Assembly (NCBI GenBank): GCA_002600635.1 | Contig: CP021371.1 | Span: forward strand, 375,001 to 439,000 | DNA: 64,000 bases | Source: Rhizobium sp. ACO-34A | Lineage (GTDB): Bacteria; Pseudomonadota; Alphaproteobacteria; Rhizobiales; Rhizobiaceae | Direction: 5' to 3' | In this document: piece after piece, positions 25,945-34,728 of the stretch | Layout: every line of letters starts with the position of its first letter | How positions within the stretch are numbered: position 1 is the first letter of the stretch | The notes under the pieces: generated by a model | Told to the model about the DNA's origin: nothing | What the model saw: only the letters and a program-made list of their open reading frames with translations | Database searches by the model: none | Position numbers and translations under genes: made by a program

Positions 25945-27336
25945 ATGGCACCCTATCAGTATATCGAGAGACACAATCCCTTCAGCTCCAAGGGTGGACA
26001 TACGCTGCCCGTCTTTGCGGTCACCCCGGCGCATGTGGAGACCGGCACGATCGATCCGATCGCGCTCGATTGGGCCCGCAAGGCCGGCTTCAAGGCCGAG
26101 GCCGGATCGGTACTGCTGATCCCGACCGAGGATGGTCATCTCGGCGGCGCGCTGTTCGGCCTCGGCTCGAACCCTTCGGAAAACCCGTTCCTCACCGGCA
26201 AGCTCGCCCGCAGCCTGCCGGCAGGCGACTGGCACATCGAGACCGCGCCCCTGACCGCCAACCGGCTGTTGCTCGGCTACGGTCTCGGTTCCTATAGCTT
26301 CGACCGCTACCGTTCGGAGCGCCCGGCCGAGCCCAAGCTGCTGATCCCGCAGGATGCCGATGCCGCCGACATCAAGCGCCAGCTTGCCGGCGTCTTCCTT
26401 GCCCGCGATCTCATCAACACCCCGACCAACGACATGGGGCCTGCCGATCTCGAAAACGCCTTCCGGGCACTGGCGGAGCACTACAAGGCCGAAGCCACAT
26501 CCATCGTCGGCGATGAATTGCTGGAGAAGAACTTCCCGCTGGTCCATACCGTCGGCCGCGCCAGCACCGTCGCACCGCGCCTTCTGGAAATGCGCTGGGG
26601 CAAGAAGGGCCATCCGCGCGTCACCCTCGTCGGCAAGGGCGTCTGTTTCGATACCGGCGGCCTCGACATCAAGCCGGCCTCGTCGATGCTCCTGATGAAG
26701 AAGGACATGGGCGGCGCCGCCAACGTTCTCGGCCTGGCGCTGATGATCATGGACGCCAAGCTCAAGATCGACCTGCGCGTCATCGTCCCGGCCGTCGAGA
26801 ATTCCATAGCCGGCAATGCGTTCCGTCCGGGGGATGTTTACAAGAGCCGAAAGGGCCTCACGGTCCAGATCGACAACACGGATGCCGAGGGGCGCCTGAT
26901 CCTGGCCGATGCGCTTGCCTATGCCGATGAGAATGCGCCGGACCTGCTGGTCGACATGGCGACGCTGACGGGTGCGGCCCGCGTGGCTCTCGGTCCCGAT
27001 CTTCCGCCCTTCTTCACCGATGACGAGGACCTCGCCCACGACCTCGTCGATGCGAGCCTCGAGACCGACGACCCGCTGTGGCGCATGCCGCTCTACAAGG
27101 GTTACGAGAAGAACCTGCGCACCCCGATTGCCGACCTGACCAATGCGCCGGCCGGCGGCATGGCGGGTGCGATCACCGCCGCGCTCTTCCTGAAACGCTT
27201 CGTCGGCAAGTCGAAGAGCTGGGTGCATTTCGATATCTTCGGCTGGGCCCAGTCCGAACGTCCGCATTCGCCGATGGGTGGCGAAGCGCAAGGCATCCGC
27301 GCGCTCTATCGTTTCCTGCGCACTGGCCTGAAGTAA
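25945..27336 (+). CDS. Leucyl aminopeptidase family protein (M17)
   Basis: 463-residue M17 metallo-aminopeptidase. The catalytic domain carries LVGKGVCFDTGGLDIKPA with metal-binding Asp and Lys, MKKDMGGAANVLG, and the signature NTDAEGRLILADAL. The C-terminal part has ATLTGAARVALG and PMGGEAQGIRALYRFL. Cytosolic peptide turnover. The N-terminal domain is shorter than in E. coli PepA and fits the PepB-like branch seen in alphaproteobacteria. Confidence 0.9.
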   Translation: MAPYQYIERHNPFSSKGGHTLPVFAVTPAHVETGTIDPIALDWARKAGFKAEAGSVLLIPTEDGHLGGALFGLGSNPSENPFLTGKLARSLPAGDWHIETAPLTANRLLLGYGLGSYSFDRYRSERPAEPKLLIPQDADAADIKRQLAGVFLARDLINTPTNDMGPADLENAFRALAEHYKAEATSIVGDELLEKNFPLVHTVGRASTVAPRLLEMRWGKKGHPRVTLVGKGVCFDTGGLDIKPASSMLLMKKDMGGAANVLGLALMIMDAKLKIDLRVIVPAVENSIAGNAFRPGDVYKSRKGLTVQIDNTDAEGRLILADALAYADENAPDLLVDMATLTGAARVALGPDLPPFFTDDEDLAHDLVDASLETDDPLWRMPLYKGYEKNLRTPIADLTNAPAGGMAGAITAALFLKRFVGKSKSWVHFDIFGWAQSERPHSPMGGEAQGIRALYRFLRTGLK

Positions 27337-27344
27337 TGGCACCG

Positions 27345-27371
27345 AGAGCGGCGGCCTGTGGTCGCCGCTCT
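27345..27371 (+). terminator. Hairpin after aminopeptidase gene
   Basis: 9-bp stem AGAGCGGCG / CGCCGCTCT with a 9-base loop, 9 bases after the stop codon. Confidence 0.6.
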
Positions 27372-27443
27372 TGCAATGCCGCGGCGATTGCCGGAAAAGA
27401 AATGTGCAAACGACGTCGCGGATCCGCCCATGACTGTTGAACC

Positions 27444-27794
27444 ATGACTGTTGAACTGACCGCCACGGAGGCGCTCGGCCTCTGGCACAAGGTGACGCTG
27501 CAGCAGGTGCAGCAGGACAAGCGCGACCTGACGTTGCGCCAGATGGCGATCCTTCTCGAGATTTACCTCGTGCCGCCGCCGCATACCGTGCGCGGGCTTG
27601 CCGCGACATTGAACGTCACCAAGCCGGTCATCACCCGCGCCCTCGACACCATGGGCGAGATGGGACTGGTGGATCGCGTTCGTGACGAGCGCGACCGCCG
27701 CAGCGTTATCGTCAAGCGCACCGTGGGCGGTGCATTGTTCCTCGAAAAATATGGCGACCTGATCATCGAGCAGGGCCGCAAGCTGGGCTATTGA
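27444..27794 (+). CDS. MarR-family winged-helix regulator
   Basis: 116-residue protein. The winged helix-turn-helix runs through LTLRQMAILLEIYL, HTVRGLAATLNVTKPVITRALDTMGEMGLVDRV and the wing RDERDRRSVIVKRTVGG. It is shorter than typical MarR because the C-terminal dimer helix is brief. The start region is tandemly duplicated: ATGACTGTTGAACC occurs at 27430 and again at 27444. The first ATG reaches a stop after five codons, so the second is the real start. Seven bases before the NlpC/P60 gene, so probably cotranscribed. Confidence 0.8.
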   Translation: MTVELTATEALGLWHKVTLQQVQQDKRDLTLRQMAILLEIYLVPPPHTVRGLAATLNVTKPVITRALDTMGEMGLVDRVRDERDRRSVIVKRTVGGALFLEKYGDLIIEQGRKLGY

Positions 27795-27801
27795 GACATC
27801 C

Positions 27802-28671
27802 ATGACCAAGACCGAAACCACCCTCGACCGCAGGCTCAACGCCTACCGCGCCGATCTGGCGGATGCGACGCTCAAAGGGCAGGTGGAAGCGGCCTGTTTC
27901 GTCGAGGGGACACCGGCAAGGCTTGCCGTTCCCGTCGCGGCCCTGCGGCCGAGGCCGGATCTCGCCGCCGGTATCGACACCGAACTGCTCCTCGGCGAAG
28001 ACGTCATTGTGTTCGACAGGGCCGGCGGCTTCGCCTGGGTGAAGGCGAAGGCGGATGGTTATGTCGGTTACCTGCCGGAGACGGCGCTTTCCGGCGCTGA
28101 AGCCGCCCCCACCCATCACGTCGTTGTGCCGCGCACCTTCGTCTATCCGGGGCCGGACCTGCGTTTCCCCGTGTCATCGGCTCTTTCCATGGGCAGCCGT
28201 GTTACAGTCGTCGGCGAGGCCGAAACGCGGGGCACGCGCTATCATCTCCTGACGGACGGCCGCGCCATCGTCGCGAGCCATTGTCTGCCTGTCGGCTCGT
28301 GGCCTGATGATGATTACGTCGCCGTTGCCGCCCGCTTCCTGGAAACGCCCTATCTCTGGGGCGGACGTTCGGGTTTCGGTATCGATTGCTCGGGCCTTGT
28401 GCAGCTTTCCCTGCAAATGACCGGAAGAAGCGCGCCACGCGATTCCGACATGCAGGCAGCCGGTCTCGGCGCGGTCATTTCGCGCGACGAGCTTCGCCGC
28501 GGCGATCTGGTCTTCTGGAAGGGGCATGCCGGCATCATGGAGGATGAAAGAACGCTCCTTCATGCCAACGGCCACACCATGACCGTGGCGCGCGAGGATT
28601 TTGAAGCCGCCGTCAAACGCATCGGCTGGCTCTATGAGCTGCCGACCGGCTACCGCCGCCCGGTTATCTGA
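27802..28671 (+). CDS. NlpC/P60-family cell-wall hydrolase
   Basis: 289-residue protein. Two bacterial SH3-like regions (about residues 25-95 and 100-165) precede an NlpC/P60 papain-like domain (about 170-285). The catalytic Cys lies in GIDCSGLVQLSL, a His in FWKGHAGIM and the third polar residue in LLHANGH. Members cleave peptide stems of peptidoglycan. No signal peptide is evident, as is common for this alphaproteobacterial subgroup, which may recycle muropeptides. Confidence 0.88.
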   Translation: MTKTETTLDRRLNAYRADLADATLKGQVEAACFVEGTPARLAVPVAALRPRPDLAAGIDTELLLGEDVIVFDRAGGFAWVKAKADGYVGYLPETALSGAEAAPTHHVVVPRTFVYPGPDLRFPVSSALSMGSRVTVVGEAETRGTRYHLLTDGRAIVASHCLPVGSWPDDDYVAVAARFLETPYLWGGRSGFGIDCSGLVQLSLQMTGRSAPRDSDMQAAGLGAVISRDELRRGDLVFWKGHAGIMEDERTLLHANGHTMTVAREDFEAAVKRIGWLYELPTGYRRPVI

Positions 28672-28814
28672 AGGCAAGTTGCCTGAAAGCCGCGCGCCGA
28701 TCACAAATGCGTATGCCCCTTTTCGTGAGGATAGCGCCGTCATTATATCTGGTAACGAAATGGTCAGCCGGCAAAGGATCGCGGCGGATCGTGGCAATGC
28801 GAAATGAGGACGTG

Positions 28815-29219
28815 ATGTCGGACAGGAAACGGATGAAGCAGGGACCGAAGCTGGGGGGCTTGAAACGCGCCCTGATGGCGGGGCTGGCTGTTGCCGTTTC
28901 TTTCTCGTCCCTTCTCGATACGGCATCGGCCGCCGACAAGTTTCGCTTGCCGAATACCTTCGAAAAATCCGGGGGCGGTTCCTATTCCGATCTGCCCGGT
29001 GTCCGTCCCATGCCGCCCGGCGGTTTTTCTTCCAACTCCGGCTACGATTGTCACACCACGACGCGCTTCGTTAACCGGGGGCGCGAAAGCCCCCTTAGAA
29101 GCGGTGATGGCGTGCCTGTCGTGATCTATCGCTGCACCAAGGATGGCATGGTCTTCGAAGGCCGCAATCCGCCGTCCAAGGGCTGGTATCCCGGCGTCAA
29201 TCCGCGCAACATCGACTGA
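28815..29219 (+). CDS. Small exported protein of unknown function
   Basis: 134-residue protein. A basic N-terminus and hydrophobic stretch (KRALMAGLAVAVSFSSLLDTASA) form a signal peptide cleaved near residue 41. The mature part has two cysteines (YDCHTTT and IYRCTKDG) that may pair. GAGG lies 5 bases before ATG 28815; an in-frame ATG at 28797 is possible. No family recognised. A hairpin (GCTTGCC / GGCAAGC, 29233-29252) follows. Confidence 0.65.
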   Translation: MSDRKRMKQGPKLGGLKRALMAGLAVAVSFSSLLDTASAADKFRLPNTFEKSGGGSYSDLPGVRPMPPGGFSSNSGYDCHTTTRFVNRGRESPLRSGDGVPVVIYRCTKDGMVFEGRNPPSKGWYPGVNPRNID

Positions 29220-29232
29220 ACGGTAAGGGATC

Positions 29233-29252
29233 GCTTGCCACCTCCGGCAAGC
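29233..29252 (+). terminator. Short hairpin after the exported protein gene
   Basis: 7-bp perfect stem GCTTGCC / GGCAAGC with a 6-base loop, 14 bases after the stop; no T-run. Confidence 0.45.
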
Positions 29253-29299
29253 GTCGCCACCATGGCCGCGATTCGTCACCCGCACCGGAGGCCGTCGCC

Positions 29300-30025
29300 A
29301 TGCCGCATCACCCCGCCCGTCAATATGTCCAGGAAACCTGCGGCGTCTGCAAGCGCCTGAAATCGACGCGTGACATGACTGCTTGCGATGTCGTGCGCCC
29401 CTCGCTTGCGGAAGAACTGGACCGGACCACGCCGGACTGGCGCTCCACCGGCTGGATTTGCCACGACGACCTGCAGGAATGCCGCCGCCGCTCCGTGGAG
29501 GACATGATTCGCCGGGAGCGCGGGCAGCTGAGCGAACTCGACCGGGAGGTGATCCAGAGCATCGCCTCCCATGAAGTCCTGACGGAAAATACGGAGGAGA
29601 GTTACGAAGAGACCGTGACCCTCGGTGACCGCATTGCGGATCGGATTGCCTCCTTCGCCGGGTCCTGGACCTTCATCCTGTCCTTCCTCTTCTTCCTGGT
29701 CGCCTGGATAGTCATCAACGCCATCCCGGCGATTTTCACGAACTTCGATCCCTATCCCTTCATTCTGCTCAATCTCTTCCTGTCGATGATCGCCGCCTTC
29801 CAGGCTCCGCTCATCATGATGAGCCAGCGCCGGCAGGAGGAGAAGGACCGGCTGCGCTCGCAGAACGACTACCAGATCAATCTCAAGGCCGAACTCGAAA
29901 TCCGGCATCTGCATGAGAAGCTGGACCATATCCTCGTTGGTCAGTGGGAAAGACTGTCGAAAATCCAGGCGATGCAGCTGGAGCTTTTCGAAGAGCTGTC
30001 GGACACGCGAAAACCCCCGCGCTGA
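29300..30025 (+). CDS. DUF1003 membrane protein
   Basis: 241-residue protein. The first 60 residues carry three cysteines and a DNA-binding-like or cytosolic region. Two membrane helices (about residues 120-140 and 152-172) contain the DUF1003 core: ADRIASFAGSWTFILSFLFFL, FDPYPFILLNLFLSMIAAFQAP and MMSQRRQEEKDRLRS. A coiled-coil tail follows. Function of the family is unknown. It is the last core-like gene before the accessory region. Confidence 0.85.
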   Translation: MPHHPARQYVQETCGVCKRLKSTRDMTACDVVRPSLAEELDRTTPDWRSTGWICHDDLQECRRRSVEDMIRRERGQLSELDREVIQSIASHEVLTENTEESYEETVTLGDRIADRIASFAGSWTFILSFLFFLVAWIVINAIPAIFTNFDPYPFILLNLFLSMIAAFQAPLIMMSQRRQEEKDRLRSQNDYQINLKAELEIRHLHEKLDHILVGQWERLSKIQAMQLELFEELSDTRKPPR

Positions 30026-30509
30026 CCACCGGTCAGCCACGCGCAGCAAAGCGTTCCGGCCGGTGCCGGTTACTTTGCTTCGATTGTCTTTAAAGCTAAG
30101 TACTTGATCTGGCAGCGATCAAGAATGGAATGGTGCCAGAAGAGGCAACAAAAATTTCATATAAATATCAGATATTAAAAGTATTTACTGATAAATGAAT
30201 GCATATTTACCAACAAGCGTACCAACTGCTGGAGCTATAGCGTCTCAGCCTTATAACTTCCACTCAGGCGACCATAGGTCGGTCGCCTTAGGGGCGGCGC
30301 CAGCGGCCGTTAATGTCCACCATGCCGTCGATCTACAGATTGTTGCGCTAAGTTCAACTTTTGCAAAACGCGGACATGACCTTAATCGGCAGTGATGGGC
30401 CGAGAACGGACTGTCCAGTTTCCGCGAGAGCATCAGTTTAGCTGACGATTGTGAAGCCGTGAGGGCTAGAGATAGTTTCTATAGCTAAAACTGAAATGCG
30501 TGCCCCACC
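30026..30509. other. 484-base AT-rich gap at the start of the accessory region
   Basis: GC content drops sharply after about 30,080. I see no tRNA, attachment site or direct repeat that would mark an insertion point. A 66-codon frame at 30195-30395 lacks a ribosome binding site and recognisable features, so I do not call it. Confidence 0.5.
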
Positions 30510-30932
30510 TTATCCGGTCAGGAAGGTATGCAACCGCTCCGATAAGCAATCCAGATTCTTAGTCTCACACTCCCAGACTACAAGAACCCGCCAGCCAAGC
30601 GCTTCCAGTGCCGCTTGGCTGGTCTCGTCTCGCTGGACATTGTCTTCGAACTTTTTCTGCCAATATTCTGCGTGAGCTTTAGGCGTTGTCGCCCGTGCAC
30701 ATCCCGTATGTCGATGCCAGAAACATCCATGCACAAAAATAGCTTTCTTATGCCGCGAAAAGACAAGGTCGGGTGTACCGGGTAGCCCTCGGACGTGGAG
30801 CCTATATCGGAACCCCAACCTGTGGGTCGCACGCCGCACAAGCATCTCTGGCTTGCTGCCAGTCGCCTTTACCTTGGCCATCAAGCGACGGCGCTGGTCA
30901 GGTACATCTGCAAATAGATCGCGTATTTTCAT
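30510..30932 (-). CDS. vsr: Very-short-patch-repair (Vsr) family endonuclease
   Basis: 140-residue endonuclease. It opens with RRRLMAKVKATGSKPEMLVRR, the standard Vsr N-terminus. It has the PGTPDLVFSRHKKAIFVHGC nuclease core with Asp55, His68 and the zinc-binding Cys/His set, FWHRHTGC, and the closing GWRVLVVWECE. ATG 30932 overlaps the methyltransferase stop by 4 bases. Classical Vsr nicks beside T:G mismatches created by deamination of 5-methylcytosine. Here the partner is an amino-methyltransferase, so it may instead act as a restriction-like nuclease. Confidence 0.9.
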   Translation of the reverse strand: MKIRDLFADVPDQRRRLMAKVKATGSKPEMLVRRATHRLGFRYRLHVRGLPGTPDLVFSRHKKAIFVHGCFWHRHTGCARATTPKAHAEYWQKKFEDNVQRDETSQAALEALGWRVLVVWECETKNLDCLSERLHTFLTG

Positions 30933-32428
30933 GCAAGAGATGTAGCGCCAGGCACAAATCCGAACAGACCTTCGAAAGTCTCTTCGAACTTTTCGCAAAC
31001 GTCACTACTTAGTCCTTCACGACCATTGTTGGACAATTGGCTCCATTGTGGCAGAGGCGTTCTCAGTAGGAACCGCTTGTAGAAACGCATCCAGCCCTGC
31101 TTGAGAGCAGGAGCTTCTGCTTTCGCAGTTATTTCGAGGAGACCACTATTCAGGACACGTTGAAGAACGTCTATCGGCCACTCCCCTGGCCAGATCGCAT
31201 AGAGGGAGTGCGCCGGGATTGCCTGTGTTCGATCTATCGTGACGAAAGGCTCGTTGCATAATTCCGGCATCAGGAGCTTTGGACCGGTGGACCACAAAGT
31301 GGGAACAGCATCGATCGTTCGCCAATATTGGTCTTTCCCTCTAAACTGGCTTCTTTTACTGAGCGCTTCCCGTCGCCTGCTCACCCAAGTCTTAAAGCCG
31401 GGCCACTCTGCCGGATCTATCAGAACACCGCGGCGATCATAGGGTACAACGACCCGCAACCGGGCGGTATCGACGGCCGAACCGACCAGATCCTTTCGCT
31501 CGAGGAAGGGGCGAATAAGCTCATCCTCCACTTCGGCGACGTCATCGGTATCAAGTATGAATGTCCGCCCAGCACCGAGTGCAGGACCAACACGAACAGT
31601 GCAGCCGGCGTCATGGAGGCTTCCATGCCGCGCGAGGAGCTCACGCTGCATTGCCTGGGCTTTTTCTCTCTTGTTTGACGGTAGCTGATGAACTGGTTTG
31701 CCACTCGGCGTCAGCAAGACGATTGCACTGTAAGCGCCCACCGTTTTCATGAATGGATCGGATGGGCGCTCGTCAGCCACCGTGATGGTCCAGCCTCGCG
31801 ATTTTGTGTCTTGAAGAAAGGAATCCCCGTATTGCGCAAACATCCATCTATCGCTGGTCAACGCCGCGATGGAACCGCCATCGCTCGCCCACTCTTGCAT
31901 CTTATTCAAGAATGCCACCGACAAATCGCCGCGCGTGCTTACGGCCGGCAGGGTTTCGCGATAGAGACCTGCCAAGATGGCTGGAAGATTCTTCCAGCGA
32001 ACGTAGGGCGGATTTGCTGCAACGTGAGTAGCGCGCCCAGGTTTCTCCAACAAAAAATCTCTTTCGCTCACCCACTTCACGACAAGTCGGTCGGCGAGTT
32101 GCGAAGGAATGTTTTCCTCGATCAGCAATTTCCGAAGTAGCCGGCGCAGGGACCTTGCGGCCCCCGGGTGGAGTTCAAAACTCCTGATCCGCGGTTCGAG
32201 ATCGACCAAGGAAGATATTCGCCCGTGAGAGCGGAAAGAATGGAGAAGCCGACGAACGCCTTCCAAAAGAATTGAGCCTTCCCCGGCACATGGTTCGAGG
32301 AGAACTGCCTGCGAAAGATCTGTGTTTGAGGTCCAACCAATCAAATCGAGCAAGCGGGCTACCGTCGGAGCAGACGTGTATATCGCGCAGCGATTGTGCA
32401 ATTGCTCTATCGCTGCGTGCAGTTCCAT
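30929..32428 (-). CDS. Eco57I/N6-type DNA methyltransferase
   Basis: 499-residue class I methyltransferase. SAM-binding motif I is LLEPCAGEGSILLEG (residues 43-57). The catalytic motif IV is AANPPYVRWKN (NPPY at 139-142), typical of enzymes methylating the exocyclic amino group of adenine. The C-terminal 300 residues resemble the target-recognition part of Eco57I/BREX-like methyltransferases. The DNA target is unknown. It is transcribed with the overlapping vsr gene and divergently from a GHKL ATPase fragment across a 145-base gap. Confidence 0.85.
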   Translation of the reverse strand: MELHAAIEQLHNRCAIYTSAPTVARLLDLIGWTSNTDLSQAVLLEPCAGEGSILLEGVRRLLHSFRSHGRISSLVDLEPRIRSFELHPGAARSLRRLLRKLLIEENIPSQLADRLVVKWVSERDFLLEKPGRATHVAANPPYVRWKNLPAILAGLYRETLPAVSTRGDLSVAFLNKMQEWASDGGSIAALTSDRWMFAQYGDSFLQDTKSRGWTITVADERPSDPFMKTVGAYSAIVLLTPSGKPVHQLPSNKREKAQAMQRELLARHGSLHDAGCTVRVGPALGAGRTFILDTDDVAEVEDELIRPFLERKDLVGSAVDTARLRVVVPYDRRGVLIDPAEWPGFKTWVSRRREALSKRSQFRGKDQYWRTIDAVPTLWSTGPKLLMPELCNEPFVTIDRTQAIPAHSLYAIWPGEWPIDVLQRVLNSGLLEITAKAEAPALKQGWMRFYKRFLLRTPLPQWSQLSNNGREGLSSDVCEKFEETFEGLFGFVPGATSLA

Positions 32429-32573
32429 TCACTCGTCCTCTGGCAATTTCCCTTCACTGCTTATAACAATAGCGTTCGCCGAAGGGCAGTTAGAAAATCC
32501 GTTGATATAGCTAAGGGTTGAACAATTAATGAGCGTCCAGCAAACACACCTTTTGACTCGGCAGATTTTTTGA

Positions 32574-33254
32574 ATGACCGGCTTTAGCGTCGATACCAAG
32601 CTTTTCCAGGAGCTTGGCGAGTTGCTAGTCGCGAAAGAAAGCACTGCTCTCGTCGAGCTGATCAAGAATGCCTATGATGCCGACGCCACCTTGGTAACAG
32701 TCACCGGGGTCAACCTTAGCGATCCGGCACACGGCAGCATCGTAGTATCCGACGATGGAATTGGCATGGACGCGGACGAGTTTCAGCGTGGCTTCCTAAC
32801 CATTGCTGGCCGCACCAAAAACTCCGGCGACCGAAGATCCCCGGTATTTGGTCGTAGATATACCGGCGAGAAGGGGGTAGGGCGTCTTGCCTCTCACAAA
32901 CTGGGGACGGTCGTAGGTGTTCAATCGCGTAAAGCCGGCCCTGCGCCCAGAGGCGTAATCACTCTTCCGTCGGCAGTATCGGAGATCGTCGCTCGAATAG
33001 ATTGGGGCGCGATTGAAGCGCTAGAGACCTTGGATCAGATCGATGGAACCGGCGCGGTGACCGTTGATCAGCGGATACGACCGTCTAAGCCTAGTAGTGG
33101 AACGACGCTGCATATCGCACCGCTAAGGTCGGCCTGGTCGGATCGCGTACGCTCGAACTTTCTGCGCGAGGCCGTCACACTCGCTCCTTTGGCCGCGACC
33201 TGGAAAAAACTACCCCAAACCGCCATAGCGGATGTCGGACATCAGCGCCCTTGA
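32574..33254 (+). pseudogene. GHKL ATPase (MutL/MORC/Hsp90-like), truncated by IS
   Basis: 226 residues survive of what should be a much longer protein. The N-box reads ALVELIKNAYDADA (residues 25-38). G1 is SDDGIGM (59-65) and G2 is GEKGVGRLASHKLG (98-111), giving a complete ATP site. The frame stops at TGA 33252-33254, the first three bases of the IS3-family element, so the stop is supplied by the insertion. GHKL ATPases of this kind accompany methyltransferases and Vsr-like nucleases in described restriction-type clusters. The lost part would hold the transducer and C-terminal domains. Confidence 0.8.
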
Positions 33255-33321
33255 GACAGAACTGGTTTAATTGAGAAGAGAGGATTTTCAGCTCATCGTA
33301 GCTCATTCAAAGGAAGCGAAG

Positions 33322-33696
33322 ATGAGACAGAAAACCGGGCCGCAAACATCAGCGGCCGAAAAGACGATCAAGGACATCCGCCGTGCCACGCGCAAGCATC
33401 ATTCGTCGGAGGAGAAGATCCGCATCGTGCTTGAAGGGCTGCGTGGCGAAGACAGCATCGCTGCGATCTGCCGCCGCGAGGGGATCACCGAAAGCCTGTA
33501 TTATAGCTGGTCGAAGGAATTCCTCGAAGCGGGCAAGAAGCGCCTTGCAGGCGACACCGCCCGCTCGGCGACCAGTGACGAGGTAAAGGCTCTGCGCAAG
33601 GAGAGCCGCGACCTGAAAGAGGCGCTGGCCGATCTCACCCTGGAGAACCGCCTGCTCAAAAAAAGCATGATCGGGGATGGGGGCGACGAGGAATGA
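33322..33696 (+). CDS. IS3-family transposase OrfA
   Basis: 124-residue DNA-binding subunit. A helix-turn-helix (EEKIRIVLEGLRGEDSIAAICRREGITESLYYSWSK) is followed by a leucine-zipper-like coiled coil (LKEALADLTLENRLLKKS). AAGGAAG precedes the ATG. A run of seven A (33658-33664) near the end, with an open -1 frame into orfB, could allow programmed frameshifting to an OrfAB fusion. The stop codon also overlaps the orfB ATG (ATGA). Confidence 0.85.
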   Translation: MRQKTGPQTSAAEKTIKDIRRATRKHHSSEEKIRIVLEGLRGEDSIAAICRREGITESLYYSWSKEFLEAGKKRLAGDTARSATSDEVKALRKESRDLKEALADLTLENRLLKKSMIGDGGDEE

Positions 33697-34673
33697 GATA
33701 TCCCGCTACCGAAAAGCTTGAGATCATCCGGCTCGTTGAGCAGGCGCACCTGTCGGCCAGGCAAACCCTCGACAAGCTCGGCATCCCAAGGCCGACCTTC
33801 TACCGCTGGTATGATCGCTTCCAGACCCATGGCGTCGAAGGTCTGGAAGACCGGACGTCTGCGCCATCACGGGTGTGGAACCGCATTCCCGACGATGTCA
33901 GGGACCGGATCATCACCATGGCGCTGGATCATGCCGATCTTTCGCCACGCGAACTGGCGGTGAAGTTCACCGACACGGAAAGCTATTTTGTGTCAGAGGC
34001 TTCGGTCTATCGCCTGCTCAAGGCCCATGACCTGATTACGTCGCCTGCCTATATCGTCATCAAGGCCAACGACGAGTTCAAGGACAAGACCACGCGGCCG
34101 AACGAGATATGGCAAACCGACTTCACCTATCTGAAGGTCATTGGCTGGGGATGGTTCTACCTGTCTACCATTCTCGACGACTATTCCCGTTACGTCATCG
34201 CCTGGAAGCTGTGCACCGGCATGAAAGTCGATGACGTCACCGACACGCTCGATCTGGCATTGGCCGCATCAGGCTGCGACAAGGTCAAGGTCGAGCACCG
34301 GCCACGCCTGCTGTCCGACAACGGCCCGTGTTACGTCGCCTCCGATCTCGGTGAATGGCTGGAGAAATACAAGATCGACCAGGTCCACGGTGCTCCCGGC
34401 CATCCGCAAACGCAGGGCAAGATCGAGCGTTGGCACCAAACACTCAAGAACCGCATCCTGCTCGAAAACTACTTCTTCCAGGAAGACCTAGAAGCGCAGA
34501 TCGCGGCCTTCGTCGAGCACTACAATCATCGCCGATATCACGAGAGCCTCGACAATCTCACCCCGGCCGAAGTCTACTTCGGGCGCGGTCAGACCATCCT
34601 GCTCGAACGCGAAAGGATCAAACGAGACACCATCAAACAGCGCCGCTTGAACCACCAGGCCAAAGCAGCTTAA
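33693..34673 (+). CDS. IS3-family transposase OrfB (DDE integrase core)
   Basis: 326-residue catalytic subunit. The N-terminal HTH region has SARQTLDKLGIPRPTFYRWYD. The rve integrase core shows the DDE triad: Asp in WQTDFTYLKV, Asp in LLSDNGPCYV and Glu in HPQTQGKIERWHQTLK. The C-terminus YNHRRYHESLDNLTPAEVYFG is typical. The frame appears intact, so the element may still be active. Confidence 0.9.
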   Translation: MRYPATEKLEIIRLVEQAHLSARQTLDKLGIPRPTFYRWYDRFQTHGVEGLEDRTSAPSRVWNRIPDDVRDRIITMALDHADLSPRELAVKFTDTESYFVSEASVYRLLKAHDLITSPAYIVIKANDEFKDKTTRPNEIWQTDFTYLKVIGWGWFYLSTILDDYSRYVIAWKLCTGMKVDDVTDTLDLALAASGCDKVKVEHRPRLLSDNGPCYVASDLGEWLEKYKIDQVHGAPGHPQTQGKIERWHQTLKNRILLENYFFQEDLEAQIAAFVEHYNHRRYHESLDNLTPAEVYFGRGQTILLERERIKRDTIKQRRLNHQAKAA

Positions 34674-34728
34674 ATCAACCCGCAGACCGAGCCGGAAACT
34701 CCATTCTTCCAAAGCCCAAAAAGTCTCA

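Larger units (their letters stand above)
33252..34728 (+). mobile_element. IS3-family insertion sequence
   Basis: About 1.48 kb containing overlapping orfA and orfB. The proposed ends are TGAGAC (33252) and its inverse GTCTCA (34723-34728), after which terminal similarity is only partial, so exact ends are uncertain. Flanking triplets differ (CCT left, AAT right), so there is no target duplication. The left flank is a cut GHKL gene and the right flank a cut GST gene. The element therefore sits at a deletion or recombination junction. Confidence 0.75.

Noticed and set aside
25765..27609. Long minus-strand extension of the TPR lipoprotein frame to 900 codons
   Set aside because: It lies opposite the M17 aminopeptidase gene, has arginine-rich shadow composition and no domain; the real start is 25764.
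30026..30200. tRNA-associated integration site at the island edge
   Set aside because: No cloverleaf-like sequence or tRNA 3' end repeat could be found.
30195..30395. 66-codon plus-strand frame in the gap before vsr
   Set aside because: No ribosome site, no domain or membrane features, odd composition.
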